Shown here: positions 8,943-18,256 of the stretch, piece by piece
Position numbering within the stretch: position 1 is the first letter of the stretch
How the letters are laid out: the number at the start of each line of letters is the position of its first letter
Assembly (NCBI GenBank): GCA_001797315.1
Contig: MGPC01000016.1
Coordinates: 1 to 36,303 of the forward strand
Reading direction: 5' to 3'
From: Curvibacter sp. GWA2_64_110
GTDB taxonomy: Bacteria; Pseudomonadota; Gammaproteobacteria; Burkholderiales; Burkholderiaceae_C
Length of the DNA stretch: 36,303 bases
Position numbers and translations under genes: made by a program
Notes under the pieces: model-generated
The model's database searches: none
What the model saw: only the letters and a program-made list of their open reading frames with translations
What the model was told of the DNA's origin: nothing

Positions 8943-10055
8943 ATGCATCCAGCACCCCCCACCCGCCCGATCCGCATCCTGCACCTGGAAGACTCGGCTC
9001 TTGACCACGACCTGGTCGCACGCACACTCCGAAGGTCCGGCATGACATGCGACATGGTGCGCGTAGAAAAGCTCGATGACTTCCTGAATGCACTCAGCAC
9101 CGCCCAGTTCGACGCCATCCTGGCCGACTACCGCCTGCCCGGCTTCACCGCGCTCGACGCTTGGAGCGCCCTTCAGGCCACCCCCCGACGACCGCCCTTT
9201 ATCTTGTTATCGGGTGCTATCGGCGAATCTGCAGCGGTAGAAGCCATCAAGCTCGGCATCAGCGACTACCTTCTGAAAGACGATATGGGGAAACTGGCCC
9301 ATGTCATCCAGCGCGCTATCGAAGTACAGGAAGCCCATCTCGCCAAGGAGCACGCAGATGCCGAACTCGCGGCCTCCGAACGCCGCCTGGCCCATTTCGC
9401 GGACCACCTGCAAATGACGATTGAACAGGAGCGCGCCGCCATTGCTCGTGAAATTCATGACGATATCGGCGGGTCACTGGCGGCCATCAAGTTCGACCTG
9501 TCCTGGCTTGGCCGACACTACGGCGACCCCGACGCACTGGAACACATCGAATCCGCCCTGGGCATGCTGCAGCATGCGCTTGGCGCCAGCCAGCGCATCA
9601 TGCTCAATCTGCGCCCCGCGATTCTCGACCAGGGCCTGGAAGCCGCCGTGGACTGGCTGGCCCGGGAATTCGAACGCCGCACCGGGACACGGACCACCTT
9701 CCGCTCCACCCTCAAGGAGGCCGGCATCAGCAAACCCGTGCAGTTGGCCGCCTACCGAACCGCGCAGGAAGCACTCACCAACATCTCCAAGCACGCCCAA
9801 TGCAGCGAAGTCCGGATCGAACTCTCGGATGCCGAAGGTGTTCTGACATTGGAAATCGCAGACAATGGCCGAGGCATTCAGCCAGCCGAGCGCGAGAAAC
9901 CGAAGGCTTTTGGCCTTAAGGGGCTGCAGGAGCGGGCACGTAGCGTGGCTGGCTGGCTGGATGTGAGCAGCCGCAGTGGCGAAGGGACATCCATTACCCT
10001 CTCCATTCCGCTCTCACCCCAACCCGCTGGAAACTTACAGGATGTGACCCAATGA
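8943..10055 (+). CDS. Cytoplasmic receiver-histidine kinase (REC-HisKA_3-HATPase)
   Basis: 370 residues with an N-terminal receiver domain (about 10-125; LHLEDSALD, phosphoacceptor D62 in LADYRLPG, S90, K112 in LLKDD), a short coiled coil, a NarX-type dimerisation/phosphoacceptor helix (AREIHDDIGG, H172) and an ATPase domain (N box TAQEALTNISKHA, DNGRGI, GLKGLQER). No membrane segment or signal peptide is present. The receiver comes before the kinase, the reverse of common hybrid kinases, so the input is probably phosphoryl transfer from another kinase. Its stop overlaps the regulator gene (ATGA), marking them as a pair. The start lacks a clear ribosome site. The physiological signal is unknown. 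Confidence 0.88.
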   Translation: MHPAPPTRPIRILHLEDSALDHDLVARTLRRSGMTCDMVRVEKLDDFLNALSTAQFDAILADYRLPGFTALDAWSALQATPRRPPFILLSGAIGESAAVEAIKLGISDYLLKDDMGKLAHVIQRAIEVQEAHLAKEHADAELAASERRLAHFADHLQMTIEQERAAIAREIHDDIGGSLAAIKFDLSWLGRHYGDPDALEHIESALGMLQHALGASQRIMLNLRPAILDQGLEAAVDWLAREFERRTGTRTTFRSTLKEAGISKPVQLAAYRTAQEALTNISKHAQCSEVRIELSDAEGVLTLEIADNGRGIQPAEREKPKAFGLKGLQERARSVAGWLDVSSRSGEGTSITLSIPLSPQPAGNLQDVTQ

Positions 10056-10681
10056 TCCGTGTCATTCTTTGCGACGACCATGCCGTCGTGCGGCGTGGCA
10101 TCCGCGAAATGCTGTCCGAGGCCGTCGACATCCAAGTGGTGGCTGAAGCCGGCAGCTATGCCGAGGTCCGCGAAGCTTTGCGTTCCTCCGCCTGTGATGT
10201 GCTCGTTCTCGATCTGAATCTTCCCGGTCGCGGCGGCCTGGAAGTCCTGGCTTCGCTGCGCGAATCTTCCTCGCCCATCAAGGTGCTGGTGGTGTCCATG
10301 TTTCCTGAAGACCAGTACGCCATTCGTTGCCTGCGCGCCGGCGCGCAAGGTTACCTCAACAAAGCTGGCGAGCCAGGTGAACTTGTCACGGCCGTGCGCA
10401 CCGTGGCCCAAGGCCGCAAATATGTCACACCGGACGTGGCCCAGATGCTGGTAGAAAACCTGTCCACCCCTTCGGATGAGGCGCTGCACGCCGCACTGTC
10501 TGAGCGTGAACTCCAGACCCTGCTGAAAATCGCCTCCGGCAAGCGCCTGTCGGACATTGCCGAAGAACTCATGCTCAGCCCCAAGACTGTCAGCGTCTAT
10601 CGGGCTCGCGTACTGGAAAAACTCAAGCTCTCGAATAACGCCGAGTTGACGGTCTACGCAATCCGCAACGGACTGGTCTAG
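10052..10681 (+). CDS. NarL/FixJ-family response regulator with LuxR-type HTH
   Basis: 209 residues. The receiver domain has D8/D9, phosphoacceptor D54 (VLDLNLPG) and a KAGE motif near residue 109. The C-terminal LuxR-type helix-turn-helix (about 148-205) shows LSERELQTLLKIASG, then LSPKTVSVYRARVLEKL. It is the expected DNA-binding partner of the preceding kinase. An AGGA lies about 10 bases before ATG 10052 inside the kinase gene. The end is only 11 bases from the end of fliR on the opposite strand, with no room for a conventional terminator. Confidence 0.92.
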   Translation: MIRVILCDDHAVVRRGIREMLSEAVDIQVVAEAGSYAEVREALRSSACDVLVLDLNLPGRGGLEVLASLRESSSPIKVLVVSMFPEDQYAIRCLRAGAQGYLNKAGEPGELVTAVRTVAQGRKYVTPDVAQMLVENLSTPSDEALHAALSERELQTLLKIASGKRLSDIAEELMLSPKTVSVYRARVLEKLKLSNNAELTVYAIRNGLV

Positions 10682-10692
10682 CAAACGCCCCG

Positions 10693-11460
10693 CTAACGCC
10701 CGGTGAAGATGTCAATGGCGCGTTCCATCAGCGCCGTGAACGGACGATCCAGCATGGGCAGCGTAACCGCCATCCCCACCAAGCCGACGGCGAGCGTGAT
10801 GGGAAAGCCGATGGCAAAAATATTCATCTGGGGTGCAACCCGAGACACAATGCCGAGCGCCAGATTGGCGAACATCAGCATGCCGAGCATGGGCAATGCG
10901 ATCCAGAAACCGCTGGCAAACAGCTCGCCGCCCAGGCCATAGAGCTTCATCAGGCTCAACGCCTCCAGAAAATTCTGGTTCACCGGAAACACCTCGAAGC
11001 TGCGCACCACCGCCATCAGAACCATCAGGTGGCCATTGAGAACGACGAACAGCAAGGAGGCCATATAGCCGAAGAAACGGGCTGTCGCGCTGGACTGGGT
11101 GTTGAGTGAGGGATCGAAAAAGGATGCGAAATTCAAGCCCATCTGGAAACCCACCACATCACCGGCCAGTTCGAAAGCGGCAAACACCAAGCGCACGACA
11201 AAACCGATGGCCAGCCCGATCCCGACCTGCTGCACCACCGCCCCCCAGGCCTCGGCGCCATTGAGACTGATCACCGGCTGCGGCGGCAAGCTGGCCTGGG
11301 CCGCCAGCGCAACCACAAAAGCCAGAGCGATCCGCGCCCGCACGGGAAACGCACGGGATGAAATGACGGGGGCGGCCGTGAAGACGGCCAATACCCGCAG
11401 GAAAGGCCACAGGATGGGCGTGAGCCACGCCATCAATTGCGCCTCTGTCAGCGAGATCAT
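10693..11460 (-). CDS. fliR: Flagellar export apparatus protein FliR
   Basis: 255 residues, about six hydrophobic segments, matching the FliR/SctT family (E. coli 261). FliR joins FliP and FliQ in the export gate inside the MS ring. Recognisable stretches are AFPVRARIALA, GFQMGLNFASFFDPS, the basic-to-membrane region MKLYGLGGELFASGFWIALP and VSRVAPQMNIFAIGFP. It starts 12 bases after fliQ, preceded by a GGGGCGG stretch, and is the last gene of the fli export group. Confidence 0.95.
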   Translation of the reverse strand: MISLTEAQLMAWLTPILWPFLRVLAVFTAAPVISSRAFPVRARIALAFVVALAAQASLPPQPVISLNGAEAWGAVVQQVGIGLAIGFVVRLVFAAFELAGDVVGFQMGLNFASFFDPSLNTQSSATARFFGYMASLLFVVLNGHLMVLMAVVRSFEVFPVNQNFLEALSLMKLYGLGGELFASGFWIALPMLGMLMFANLALGIVSRVAPQMNIFAIGFPITLAVGLVGMAVTLPMLDRPFTALMERAIDIFTGR

Positions 11461-11472
11461 CGCCGCCCCGAC

Positions 11473-11742
11473 TCAGGCCACAATACCGGGAATGGACTCG
11501 ATCATGCGCCGGATGTATTCCACCAGCATGTTCAGCATCCAAGGACCGGCCCAGGCAAAAACGGCCATGGCCGCCACCAGCTTGGGCACAAATGCGAGCG
11601 TGGCCTCATGGATCTGGGTGATCGCTTGGAACAGGCTGACCAGCAGCCCCACCACCAGCACCACACCCAGCACGGGCGCCGACACCATCAGGAGCATCAG
11701 CAAGGCCTCCTGCCCGATGGTCAGAACCATTTGCGCGTTCAT
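11473..11742 (-). CDS. fliQ: Flagellar export apparatus protein FliQ
   Basis: 89 residues, the family's exact usual length, with two membrane helices (about 15-40 and 52-75) and the typical QAITQIHEATLAFVPK loop between them. It packs around the FliP5-FliR core as part of the export gate. AGGAG sits 7 bases upstream of ATG 11742. It lies 11 bases from fliP. Confidence 0.95.
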   Translation of the reverse strand: MNAQMVLTIGQEALLMLLMVSAPVLGVVLVVGLLVSLFQAITQIHEATLAFVPKLVAAMAVFAWAGPWMLNMLVEYIRRMIESIPGIVA

Positions 11743-11753
11743 GCCATCGCTCC

Positions 11754-12533
11754 TCAGGTCACAAAACTGGCGGCCAGAGAGCCGATCAGCAGATTCCAGC
11801 CGTCGGCCAGGACAAACAGCATCAGCTTGAACGGCAGGGCAACCAGCACCGGCGAAAGCATCATCATCCCCAGCGACATCAGCACGCTGGCGACAACGAT
11901 GTCAATCACCAGAAAGGGGATAAAGATCATGAAACCGATCTGGAAGGCCGACTTGAGTTCACTGGTCACGAAAGCCGGCACCAGCACCCGCAGCGGTGCC
12001 GTCTGCGCCTTGACATCCGGCTCCAGCTTGGCCAGCTTGGCAAAGAGCGCAAAGTCGGACTGCCGCGTCTGCTTGATCATGAACTGGCGGATCGGCGCCT
12101 CGGCCTTGTCCAGTGCCTCGTCGAACGTGATCGCATTCTGGGTATAGGGTACATAGGCATCCTGATACATCCGGTCCAGTGTCGGCCCCATGACAAAAAA
12201 AGTCAGAAACAGCGACAGACCGACGATGATCTGGTTGGGTGGCGCCGACTGTGTGCCCAAAGCCTGCCGCAGCAAAGACAGCACAATCACGATGCGGGTA
12301 AAGCCCGTCATCATCAGCAAGATCGCCGGCAGGAAGGACAGGGCGGTGAAGAAAATCAGGGTCTGAATCGGCACCGAGAAGCTCGTTCCCGATTCGCCGC
12401 TACCCACCAACAATGGCAGCTGCGCATTGCTTTGCGCCCAGACGAGGGAAGGCAGCAGGCACACCAGCCCCACAGCCACCCAACCGATGGCGCCGCGCTT
12501 TGCTGACACAGCGTGTTGTTGTGGCTGGCTCAC
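11754..12533 (-). CDS. fliP: Flagellar export apparatus protein FliP
   Basis: About 259 residues from GTG 12533. A cleavable signal peptide (hydrophobic segment ending LVWAQ) precedes the family core with [29 protein letters not shown], abbreviated here as FLPAILLMM and [14 protein letters not shown]. Several membrane helices follow, with [13 protein letters not shown] and [12 protein letters not shown]. FliP forms the pentameric core of the export pore. The GTG start has GAGGG just upstream; a GTG eight codons later is an alternative, and the longer open frame to 12620 runs into fliO. Spacing to fliO is 13 bases. Confidence 0.93.
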   Translation of the reverse strand: MSQPQQHAVSAKRGAIGWVAVGLVCLLPSLVWAQSNAQLPLLVGSGESGTSFSVPIQTLIFFTALSFLPAILLMMTGFTRIVIVLSLLRQALGTQSAPPNQIIVGLSLFLTFFVMGPTLDRMYQDAYVPYTQNAITFDEALDKAEAPIRQFMIKQTRQSDFALFAKLAKLEPDVKAQTAPLRVLVPAFVTSELKSAFQIGFMIFIPFLVIDIVVASVLMSLGMMMLSPVLVALPFKLMLFVLADGWNLLIGSLAASFVT

Positions 12534-12546
12534 AACGCCCTCTGCA

Positions 12547-12858
12547 TCACGATTGCGCCGGCGCAGAGGCCGCTGCGACCTGGACGACCTGGCTTGCAAC
12601 CGGGGCCGTCGCCGCGACATGCAAACAGGTAATGTTCTGCGCAGTCACCCCGAGCACCAGCCAAGTACGCGCCTCTTCCGGACCGACCTCAACGGTCACG
12701 ACCCGTTGGTGCGGGCCTACGGCAATGGCGGAGATGACTCTTGCCGCACCGGTAGTTGCGGATCCGCCGGGTGCACGGCGCTGCAGCCACCGGATCCCCA
12801 GTGGCAACAAGGCCAGAAGCACCAGAAAAACGGCAACAGAAACAATGGTCTGCGTCAT
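12547..12858 (-). CDS. fliO: Flagellar biosynthesis protein FliO
   Basis: 103 residues, short and poorly conserved like the family. One N-terminal membrane helix (about 5-25) is followed by a small cytoplasmic beta-rich domain containing [19 protein letters not shown] and WLVLGVT, the FliO pattern. The Ala/Val-rich tail is not conserved. FliO helps FliP assemble. Position between fliN and fliP supports the call; it starts 9 bases after fliN. Confidence 0.87.
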   Translation of the reverse strand: MTQTIVSVAVFLVLLALLPLGIRWLQRRAPGGSATTGAARVISAIAVGPHQRVVTVEVGPEEARTWLVLGVTAQNITCLHVAATAPVASQVVQVAAASAPAQS

Positions 12859-12867
12859 GCGCGCAGT

Positions 12868-13305
12868 TTACCCCTTGCTGAGACGCTTCAAGCGCTCCGA
12901 TGGCGTCACGACGTCGGTCAGCCGGATGCCAAACTTGTCATTGACCACCACCACTTCGCCCTGGGCGATCAGATAGCCGTTGACCAGCACGTCCATGGGC
13001 TCGCCCGCCAGCGCATCCAACTCCACGACCGAGCCTTGGCCCAGCTGGAGAATATGCTTGATCGGCACCTTGGTCCGCCCCAGTTCGACCGACAACTGGA
13101 CTGGAATATCCAGCACCATGTTGATGTCACTACTCGATCCATCGGCGGCCGCAGTCCCCGCGGAAAAGGGCCGGGGCGCTTCGCCACCGGACAGTACGCC
13201 GCCAGGCTCCACTTCGCCAGCTTGACCCTCTGAGGTCTTCTGCTCTTGCAGCGCCTCGGCCCAGTCGGCCATGCCGTCATCTTCCGGTTTCTCGTCAACC
13301 GCCAT
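12868..13305 (-). CDS. fliN: Flagellar motor switch protein FliN
   Basis: 145 residues. The conserved SpoA domain occupies the last 80 or so residues (LDIPVQLSVELGRTKVPI, then LGQGSVVELDALAGEP and NDKFGIRLTDVVTP). The first 60 residues are acidic, Gly- and Ser-rich and probably disordered. FliN forms the bottom of the C ring and receives export cargo through FliH. ATG 13305 overlaps the end of fliM by 11 bases. Confidence 0.95.
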   Translation of the reverse strand: MAVDEKPEDDGMADWAEALQEQKTSEGQAGEVEPGGVLSGGEAPRPFSAGTAAADGSSSDINMVLDIPVQLSVELGRTKVPIKHILQLGQGSVVELDALAGEPMDVLVNGYLIAQGEVVVVNDKFGIRLTDVVTPSERLKRLSKG

Positions 13306-14299
13306 GTCGTTCCCCTAACCAGTTGATATCGTTGCCTCTCAGGCTCTTGTCGATACGGATAGCGTATTTCGAATTGTGCGTCCCGTACTGGCATTCGAAC
13401 ACCGGTACGCCATCAACGCAAGCCTGGATCCTGGGCTGGCGCTCCAACTCGATAAAGTCACCGGGCTTCATGGCCAGCAGCTGTTCCACCGTTGCGTCCG
13501 TACGCGCCAACTCTGCCACCAGGGTCACTTCGGCCGCCTGGATTTCCCGCGTCAGCACATTGACCCAGCGGCGGTCGACCTCGATCGAATCGCCCTGTGT
13601 CGACGAATAGAGCACATCACGGATCGGCTCCATCGTCGCATAAGGCATGCAGAAGTGGACGGAACCTGTGATTTCACCAATCTCCAACTGGAAAGAGGTG
13701 GAAATCACAATTTCACTGGGTGTGGCGATGTTGGCGAACTGCGGCTGCATCTCGCTTCGCTGGTAATCCAGTTCCAGTGGATAGATCCCCTTCCAGGCTT
13801 TTTTGTATTCCTGCGTGATCACGTCCACCAGGCGGTTGATCACCCGCTGCTCGGTGGCAGAAAAATCCCGCCCTTCGATCCGTGTCTGAAATTTGCCGAT
13901 GCCGCCATACAGCGTATCAATCACGCCAAATACCAGCGCCGGCTCACAGACGATCAGGCCGCTACCACGCAGTGGCCGAATGGCCACGATATTGAAGTTG
14001 GTCGGCACCGCCAGTTCGCGCAAAAAGGCGCTGTAGCGCTGAACTTGAACCGGCCCCACGGAAATCTCCGGGCTGCGACGAATGAAGTTGAACAAACCGA
14101 TCCGCAGGTTGCGCGCAAACCGCTCATTGACGATTTCCATCGTCGGCATGCGTCCGCGAACAATCCTCTCCTGGCTGGAGATGTTGTAGGAACGAACCGA
14201 CCCGGCCTCAGGCGTTTCTTCGACAGTCTTCTGACTCTCGCCCGTGACCCCCTCCAAGAGGGCATCAACTTCTTCCTGGGACAGAAAGGATTCACTCAT
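13295..14299 (-). CDS. fliM: Flagellar motor switch protein FliM
   Basis: 334 residues, the same length as E. coli FliM. The N-terminal peptide FLSQEEVDALLEGV is the CheY-P docking motif. The middle domain binds FliG (region around LRELAVPTNFNIV, GGIGKF), and the C-terminal SpoA domain (about 255-330) packs with FliN (LARTDATVEQLLAMKPGDFIE). It controls rotation direction in the C ring. It lies 21 bases after fliL and overlaps fliN. Confidence 0.96.
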   Translation of the reverse strand: MSESFLSQEEVDALLEGVTGESQKTVEETPEAGSVRSYNISSQERIVRGRMPTMEIVNERFARNLRIGLFNFIRRSPEISVGPVQVQRYSAFLRELAVPTNFNIVAIRPLRGSGLIVCEPALVFGVIDTLYGGIGKFQTRIEGRDFSATEQRVINRLVDVITQEYKKAWKGIYPLELDYQRSEMQPQFANIATPSEIVISTSFQLEIGEITGSVHFCMPYATMEPIRDVLYSSTQGDSIEVDRRWVNVLTREIQAAEVTLVAELARTDATVEQLLAMKPGDFIELERQPRIQACVDGVPVFECQYGTHNSKYAIRIDKSLRGNDINWLGERHGG

Positions 14300-14320
14300 G
14301 TCACATGTCCAGTTTCACCA

Positions 14321-14875
14321 TCACTGCACGATGAAGCTCGAAAACAGCACACCACGCACCGGGTTGACCACCTCTTCCGACTTGTCCGTCTTCGCCTTGG
14401 CGCCGTTCTTTTTCCCCTTGGCGGCGTCACTCTCACCTTCAAAATGACGTGAGGCTTCGGCCAGGATGTCGGCCGCCAGCTTCTCCTTGCCTTCGCGCTG
14501 CAACAGTTCTTCAGCCGTGCGCTGAGACACCAGCATCAGAATGCTGCTGCGAATGGCCGGCAAGTAGGCTTTGACCTGCTCGGGCGCCTTGGCATCGGAG
14601 AGCTCCAGCGTCACGCCGACTTGGGCGACCTTTTCCCCGCCCGGATCGGCCAGGTTGACCACCATGTGGTCTATCGGCAGGTAAGTCGGCGGCCCCTTGG
14701 GAGCCAAATGGGCCACTTCTTCCTCGCCCTCAAGGTCCGCATTCTTCTTGCTCAGGTAAAACCAACCGCCGCCGCCGGCCAGAACCAGAAGTAGAACAGC
14801 CGCCAAGATGATCAGCAGCATTTTCTTGCTTTTGGGTGGTTTGACCGCTTCTTCGACTTCGGGTTTCGCAGACAC
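14321..14875 (-). CDS. fliL: Flagellar basal body-associated protein FliL
   Basis: 184 residues from GTG 14875. A short basic cytoplasmic N-terminus (PPKSKK) precedes one membrane helix (about 19-40), and a periplasmic domain follows with YLPIDHMVVNLADPGG and a conserved end with RGVLFSSFIVQ. FliL encircles the stator and supports torque. The GTG is chosen because AAGGA lies 7 bases upstream; a TTG seven codons earlier is in frame but has no ribosome site. A 168-base gap from fliK, the largest within the fli genes, may hold a separate promoter. A Lys/Asp/Gly-rich insert lies near residue 150. Confidence 0.92.
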   Translation of the reverse strand: MSAKPEVEEAVKPPKSKKMLLIILAAVLLLVLAGGGGWFYLSKKNADLEGEEEVAHLAPKGPPTYLPIDHMVVNLADPGGEKVAQVGVTLELSDAKAPEQVKAYLPAIRSSILMLVSQRTAEELLQREGKEKLAADILAEASRHFEGESDAAKGKKNGAKAKTDKSEEVVNPVRGVLFSSFIVQ

Positions 14876-15021
14876 AATAGGTTCCTTCAGAGGCAAGACC
14901 AGGGGTTGGCATAAGCGACCTCGATCCTGACGGGACGAGCATCTACTTCATCGGTCAGATTATGGTTCAGCGCCACGCGAACAATAACCCGATTAACGGC
15001 AAAAAACCATTGCATTCGAAC

Positions 15022-15040
15022 CGGATGGCAACACCATCCG
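15022..15040 (-). terminator. Hairpin just downstream of fliK, possible weak terminator
   Basis: CGGATGG and CCATCCG form a perfect 7-base stem around a 5-base loop, starting 4 bases after the fliK stop codon. A run of six T residues follows, but 14 bases further on, so termination would be inefficient. It could separate fliJK expression from fliL-R or act as an mRNA end-stabilising structure. Confidence 0.4.
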
Positions 15041-15043
15041 CTC

Positions 15044-16333
15044 CTAGACAAACAGATCAACCGACCGCCCCGACAGACGGGGAGCCGATCGCGCATTCAT
15101 GTCTGCCGGCTGCGCTTGAGGCACGGCGACCGTCGCCTGCCGGCCGTTCTGCTGGGGTTTCCCTTCCCGGGAAGCCGAACCCTCAGCCCCGGAAGAGCCG
15201 ACCGAGACACCCGACAGCACCAAACCTTCGTTGCCCAGCAGATCCTTCAGATGGGAAACCGCCCCCTCAAGCACCTGCCGCGCTTCGAGCTGGTCAGTAC
15301 GAAATTCCACCCGCGCCTCATTGCCTTGCAGTGAAATACTCACCTCGACCGGGCTGTCGCCCATGCCATCGAGCTTGAGTTCGGCGTTCTGGACATCGTG
15401 CCCAATCCAGTAATTCACCTGTTCGGCCACCATGGCTTCCGGCGACATGACAGCCGTCGGCTCGGTCATGCTGAAGGACTGCTCTGCGGCCGGAGTCGCC
15501 AGCAGGGCCTGATGGCCCCAGGCACCGTCACCGTAGCCGCCCTGCCCGGACGCTGTTTTTTCACCCACGCGCTCGGCCCGCCGGACACCGGACTCGCTGA
15601 GACCCGACGCCACCACTGTCTGGACCAGCCCCGGATTGACCTCTGCCTGGGGCTCGATCTGAGCCAACTTGTGCATGCGCGTCTCGGCAGCGACATTCGC
15701 GTTGACCGTGGCATTGGCCACGCCCGACTGTGCCGCGACCACGTCGGTCACAGCGGCACGCGGCGCACTACGATGCGGCGCCGGGGCCTTGACGGCAACG
15801 TCCTTGATCACCTCGCCCGACTCCGGCCGGACGGCCTCCGCCCCCTTGACGACCGGGGGAGGCAGCGCCCCCTCCGTCAGTGTCCGTGGTGAAGCAGCAT
15901 CGGTCTGTACAGACCCGGTCATCGCCGTCACCCCCACCTCAGGACTCGTCACCGCAGGCTGATCGCCTGGCTGCGGGCCGTGCCGGAATTGCATCGACTG
16001 CGCCAACAGGAGGCTGTGATCGACTGGCTGCGGACTTTGCTGCGTCTGCGTGGATTGCGTCAGCAGGAGAGCCGGATCGACCTGTATGCCCTCGGCGGCG
16101 GGCTTCTCCTCGCCCACCAACAGCTCAGGCGCCCCTCCTTCTGCGGTGGACGCCAGTTCATCTGGTGCGTCTGTGGCGGCATCCGCATCCGTCGCCCCCA
16201 ACTGCATGAGTAACGCAGAAAAACCGCTGGCATCCGTTGTGGCGGCCTCGCCGGCAGCGCGCGGCTTGCCTTTGGCACCATGCCCGCTGGCGGGGGTCTT
16301 GGGGGTGGCTGGCGTACAACTTTCAACGCTCAT
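15044..16333 (-). CDS. fliK: Flagellar hook-length control protein FliK
   Basis: 429 residues. The long N-terminal part is Ala/Pro/Thr/Gln-rich and of low complexity, with a near repeat (PALLLTQSTQ... and DHSLLLAQSMQ...) around residues 85-120, the ruler region. The C-terminal Flg_hook domain (about 310-400) shows LKLDGMGDSPVEVSISLQGNEA, here noted as LKLDGMGDSP and VEVSISLQGNEA, then LKDLLGNEGLVLSGVSV. FliK is exported during hook growth and switches the export apparatus to filament substrates. Its start overlaps the fliJ stop (ATGA). It ends GRSVDLFV. Confidence 0.9.
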   Translation of the reverse strand: MSVESCTPATPKTPASGHGAKGKPRAAGEAATTDASGFSALLMQLGATDADAATDAPDELASTAEGGAPELLVGEEKPAAEGIQVDPALLLTQSTQTQQSPQPVDHSLLLAQSMQFRHGPQPGDQPAVTSPEVGVTAMTGSVQTDAASPRTLTEGALPPPVVKGAEAVRPESGEVIKDVAVKAPAPHRSAPRAAVTDVVAAQSGVANATVNANVAAETRMHKLAQIEPQAEVNPGLVQTVVASGLSESGVRRAERVGEKTASGQGGYGDGAWGHQALLATPAAEQSFSMTEPTAVMSPEAMVAEQVNYWIGHDVQNAELKLDGMGDSPVEVSISLQGNEARVEFRTDQLEARQVLEGAVSHLKDLLGNEGLVLSGVSVGSSGAEGSASREGKPQQNGRQATVAVPQAQPADMNARSAPRLSGRSVDLFV

Positions 16334-16800
16334 GATGATATTTCTCCGCTATGTAATCCCGCCATGCTTCTTGCATGTTGCATGGCTGCAAATTCGTCTG
16401 TCTGTCTCTGTTCTCGTCGCGCCATCACCAAGGCCCGCTCCCTCAGTTTTCTCTCCAACACCTTTTGCAAACCGGCCAGTCGTGCCTCGGCCTCCTGGAC
16501 CAGCTTCTTAGCAGCATCGACCCGCTGCAGCAGGTCTGCGAGCACGCCGTCTTGCAGACCGATGGCACTGCGCAGGCGCTCCATGAACTGGTAGTGATGC
16601 TGCAATATCCCCATGGTCACGGACACCTGCGCCGAACTCATCCACCGGGCTTCGGAGCCGGCCGCATAGCTCTCCAGCTGTTCCTGCTGGTTCTGGGCAA
16701 GCAGATAGGCACGCTGGGCCTGCATCAAATGCCGCCCGGCCTCATCACGCCTCTCGGTCGCCAGCTCAATTGCCAGCGCAAGTGCTCTCAGCGTCGACAT
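16330..16800 (-). CDS. fliJ: Flagellar export chaperone/stalk protein FliJ
   Basis: 156 residues, nearly all predicted amphipathic helix with heptad-like spacing and many Gln, Arg, Glu and Ala residues, as in FliJ (E. coli 147). FliJ is the central coiled coil of the FliI ATPase ring and links it to FlhA. Sequence conservation is low, so the call leans on length, coiled-coil nature and position between fliI and fliK. A GGGGG tract lies about 6 bases before ATG 16800. Confidence 0.88.
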   Translation of the reverse strand: MSTLRALALAIELATERRDEAGRHLMQAQRAYLLAQNQQEQLESYAAGSEARWMSSAQVSVTMGILQHHYQFMERLRSAIGLQDGVLADLLQRVDAAKKLVQEAEARLAGLQKVLERKLRERALVMARREQRQTDEFAAMQHARSMAGLHSGEISS

Positions 16801-16825
16801 GGCTTACCCCCGCGTGCAGCCGCCT

Positions 16826-18256
16826 TCATGGGAAGGCCTCCTCGCGCTCGGTCACGACCGACATCTGCTGCACACTGTCGTCGAACGAGGCCGCCACCTG
16901 CATGTCCTGCCGGAGGAACTCGGCCATCGGCTCATGCAAGCGGATTGCTTCGTCCAGTGCCGGATCGGAACCATGCACATAGGCGCCGATCTGCACCAGG
17001 TCGCGCCCCTTTTCATAGCGGGAACTGATGGCCCGGAAGCGTCGTGCAGCCTCGAAATGCTCACGCGGTACCACGTTGTGCATGACACGGGAGGCCGATT
17101 GGCCGACGTCGATGGCCGGATAGTGCCCGGCTTCCGCCAGCGAGCGCGACAGCACAATGTGTCCGTCCAGAATGGCGCGAGCCGCATCGGCAATCGGGTC
17201 TTGCTGGTCATCGCCCTCGGTCAGCACGGTATAGAACGCCGTGATGGAGCCGACGCCATTGAGTCCGTTGCCGCTACGCTCCACCAGCTGCGGCAGCTTG
17301 GCAAAGCAGGAGGGCGGGTAGCCTTTGGTGGCCGGCGGCTCGCCGATGGCCAGCGCAATCTCCCGCTGCGCCATGGCATAGCGGGTCAGCGAATCCATCA
17401 GCAACAGCACATGTTTGCCCCGGTCCCGGAAATCTTCTGCCACGGCCGTGGCGTAGTTGGCACCCTGCAGCCGCAGCAAGGGCGGCGCATCCGCCGGCGC
17501 AGCCACCACGACCGACCGGGCGCGCCCCTCTGGTCCCAGGATGTCCTCGATGAACTCCTTGACCTCGCGTCCGCGCTCGCCGATCAGCCCGACCACGATC
17601 ACATCAGCCTGGGTGTAGCGGGCCATCATGCCCAGCAGGACGCTCTTGCCGACACCCGACCCCGCGAACAGGCCGATGCGCTGGCCGCGACCGATGGTCA
17701 GCAGGCTGTTGATGGCGCGCACCCCTGTGTCCAGCGGCTCGCGCACCGGCGCCCGGTCCATGGCATTGAGGGGCACGCGGTCGAGCGGTCGAGCGGCCAC
17801 GTTGAGCAAGGGCCCCATACGGTCCAGCGGCTCACCGTGAGCATCCACGACACGCCCGAGCAACCCTTCGCCCAAAGGCAGACGCAACAGCCCCTGAATC
17901 GAACGGATCTCCTTGCGCACCGGTTCATCACCGAGCCGAGGAACGGGCATGTAAGGTGCCAGCGGCATCACACTGGCTCCGCTGGACAGGCCCTGCACAT
18001 CGCCCGCCGGCATGAGAAAGGCACGGTCGTTGGCAAACCCCACCACTTCGGCCAGCACGGGCTCCTGCGCCGCCAGACTCACCAGACATTGGGAACCGAC
18101 CGGCGCACGGATACCCGAAGCTTCCAGCACCAGACCGGTCAGACGCGTCAGGGTGCCACCGGTCTCCAGCGTGCTGCCTCCGGACTGGACACGCTGCCGC
18201 GCCCCGTCCAGGAAAAGCTCCCACCTGGTTGCGGCGGCAGAGGCGTCACTGCTCAT
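16826..18256 (-). CDS. fliI: Flagellum-specific ATPase FliI
   Basis: 476 residues. Walker A is GSGVGKS (about 199-205), Walker [11 protein letters not shown], and the family signature region [23 protein letters not shown] is split here as [10 protein letters not shown] and [10 protein letters not shown]. The protein is related to F1 beta subunits and forms the hexameric ATPase that feeds export substrates to the gate with FliH and FliJ. The start overlaps fliH by 11 bases, so translation is likely coupled. Confidence 0.96.
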   Translation of the reverse strand: MSSDASAAATRWELFLDGARQRVQSGGSTLETGGTLTRLTGLVLEASGIRAPVGSQCLVSLAAQEPVLAEVVGFANDRAFLMPAGDVQGLSSGASVMPLAPYMPVPRLGDEPVRKEIRSIQGLLRLPLGEGLLGRVVDAHGEPLDRMGPLLNVAARPLDRVPLNAMDRAPVREPLDTGVRAINSLLTIGRGQRIGLFAGSGVGKSVLLGMMARYTQADVIVVGLIGERGREVKEFIEDILGPEGRARSVVVAAPADAPPLLRLQGANYATAVAEDFRDRGKHVLLLMDSLTRYAMAQREIALAIGEPPATKGYPPSCFAKLPQLVERSGNGLNGVGSITAFYTVLTEGDDQQDPIADAARAILDGHIVLSRSLAEAGHYPAIDVGQSASRVMHNVVPREHFEAARRFRAISSRYEKGRDLVQIGAYVHGSDPALDEAIRLHEPMAEFLRQDMQVAASFDDSVQQMSVVTEREEAFP

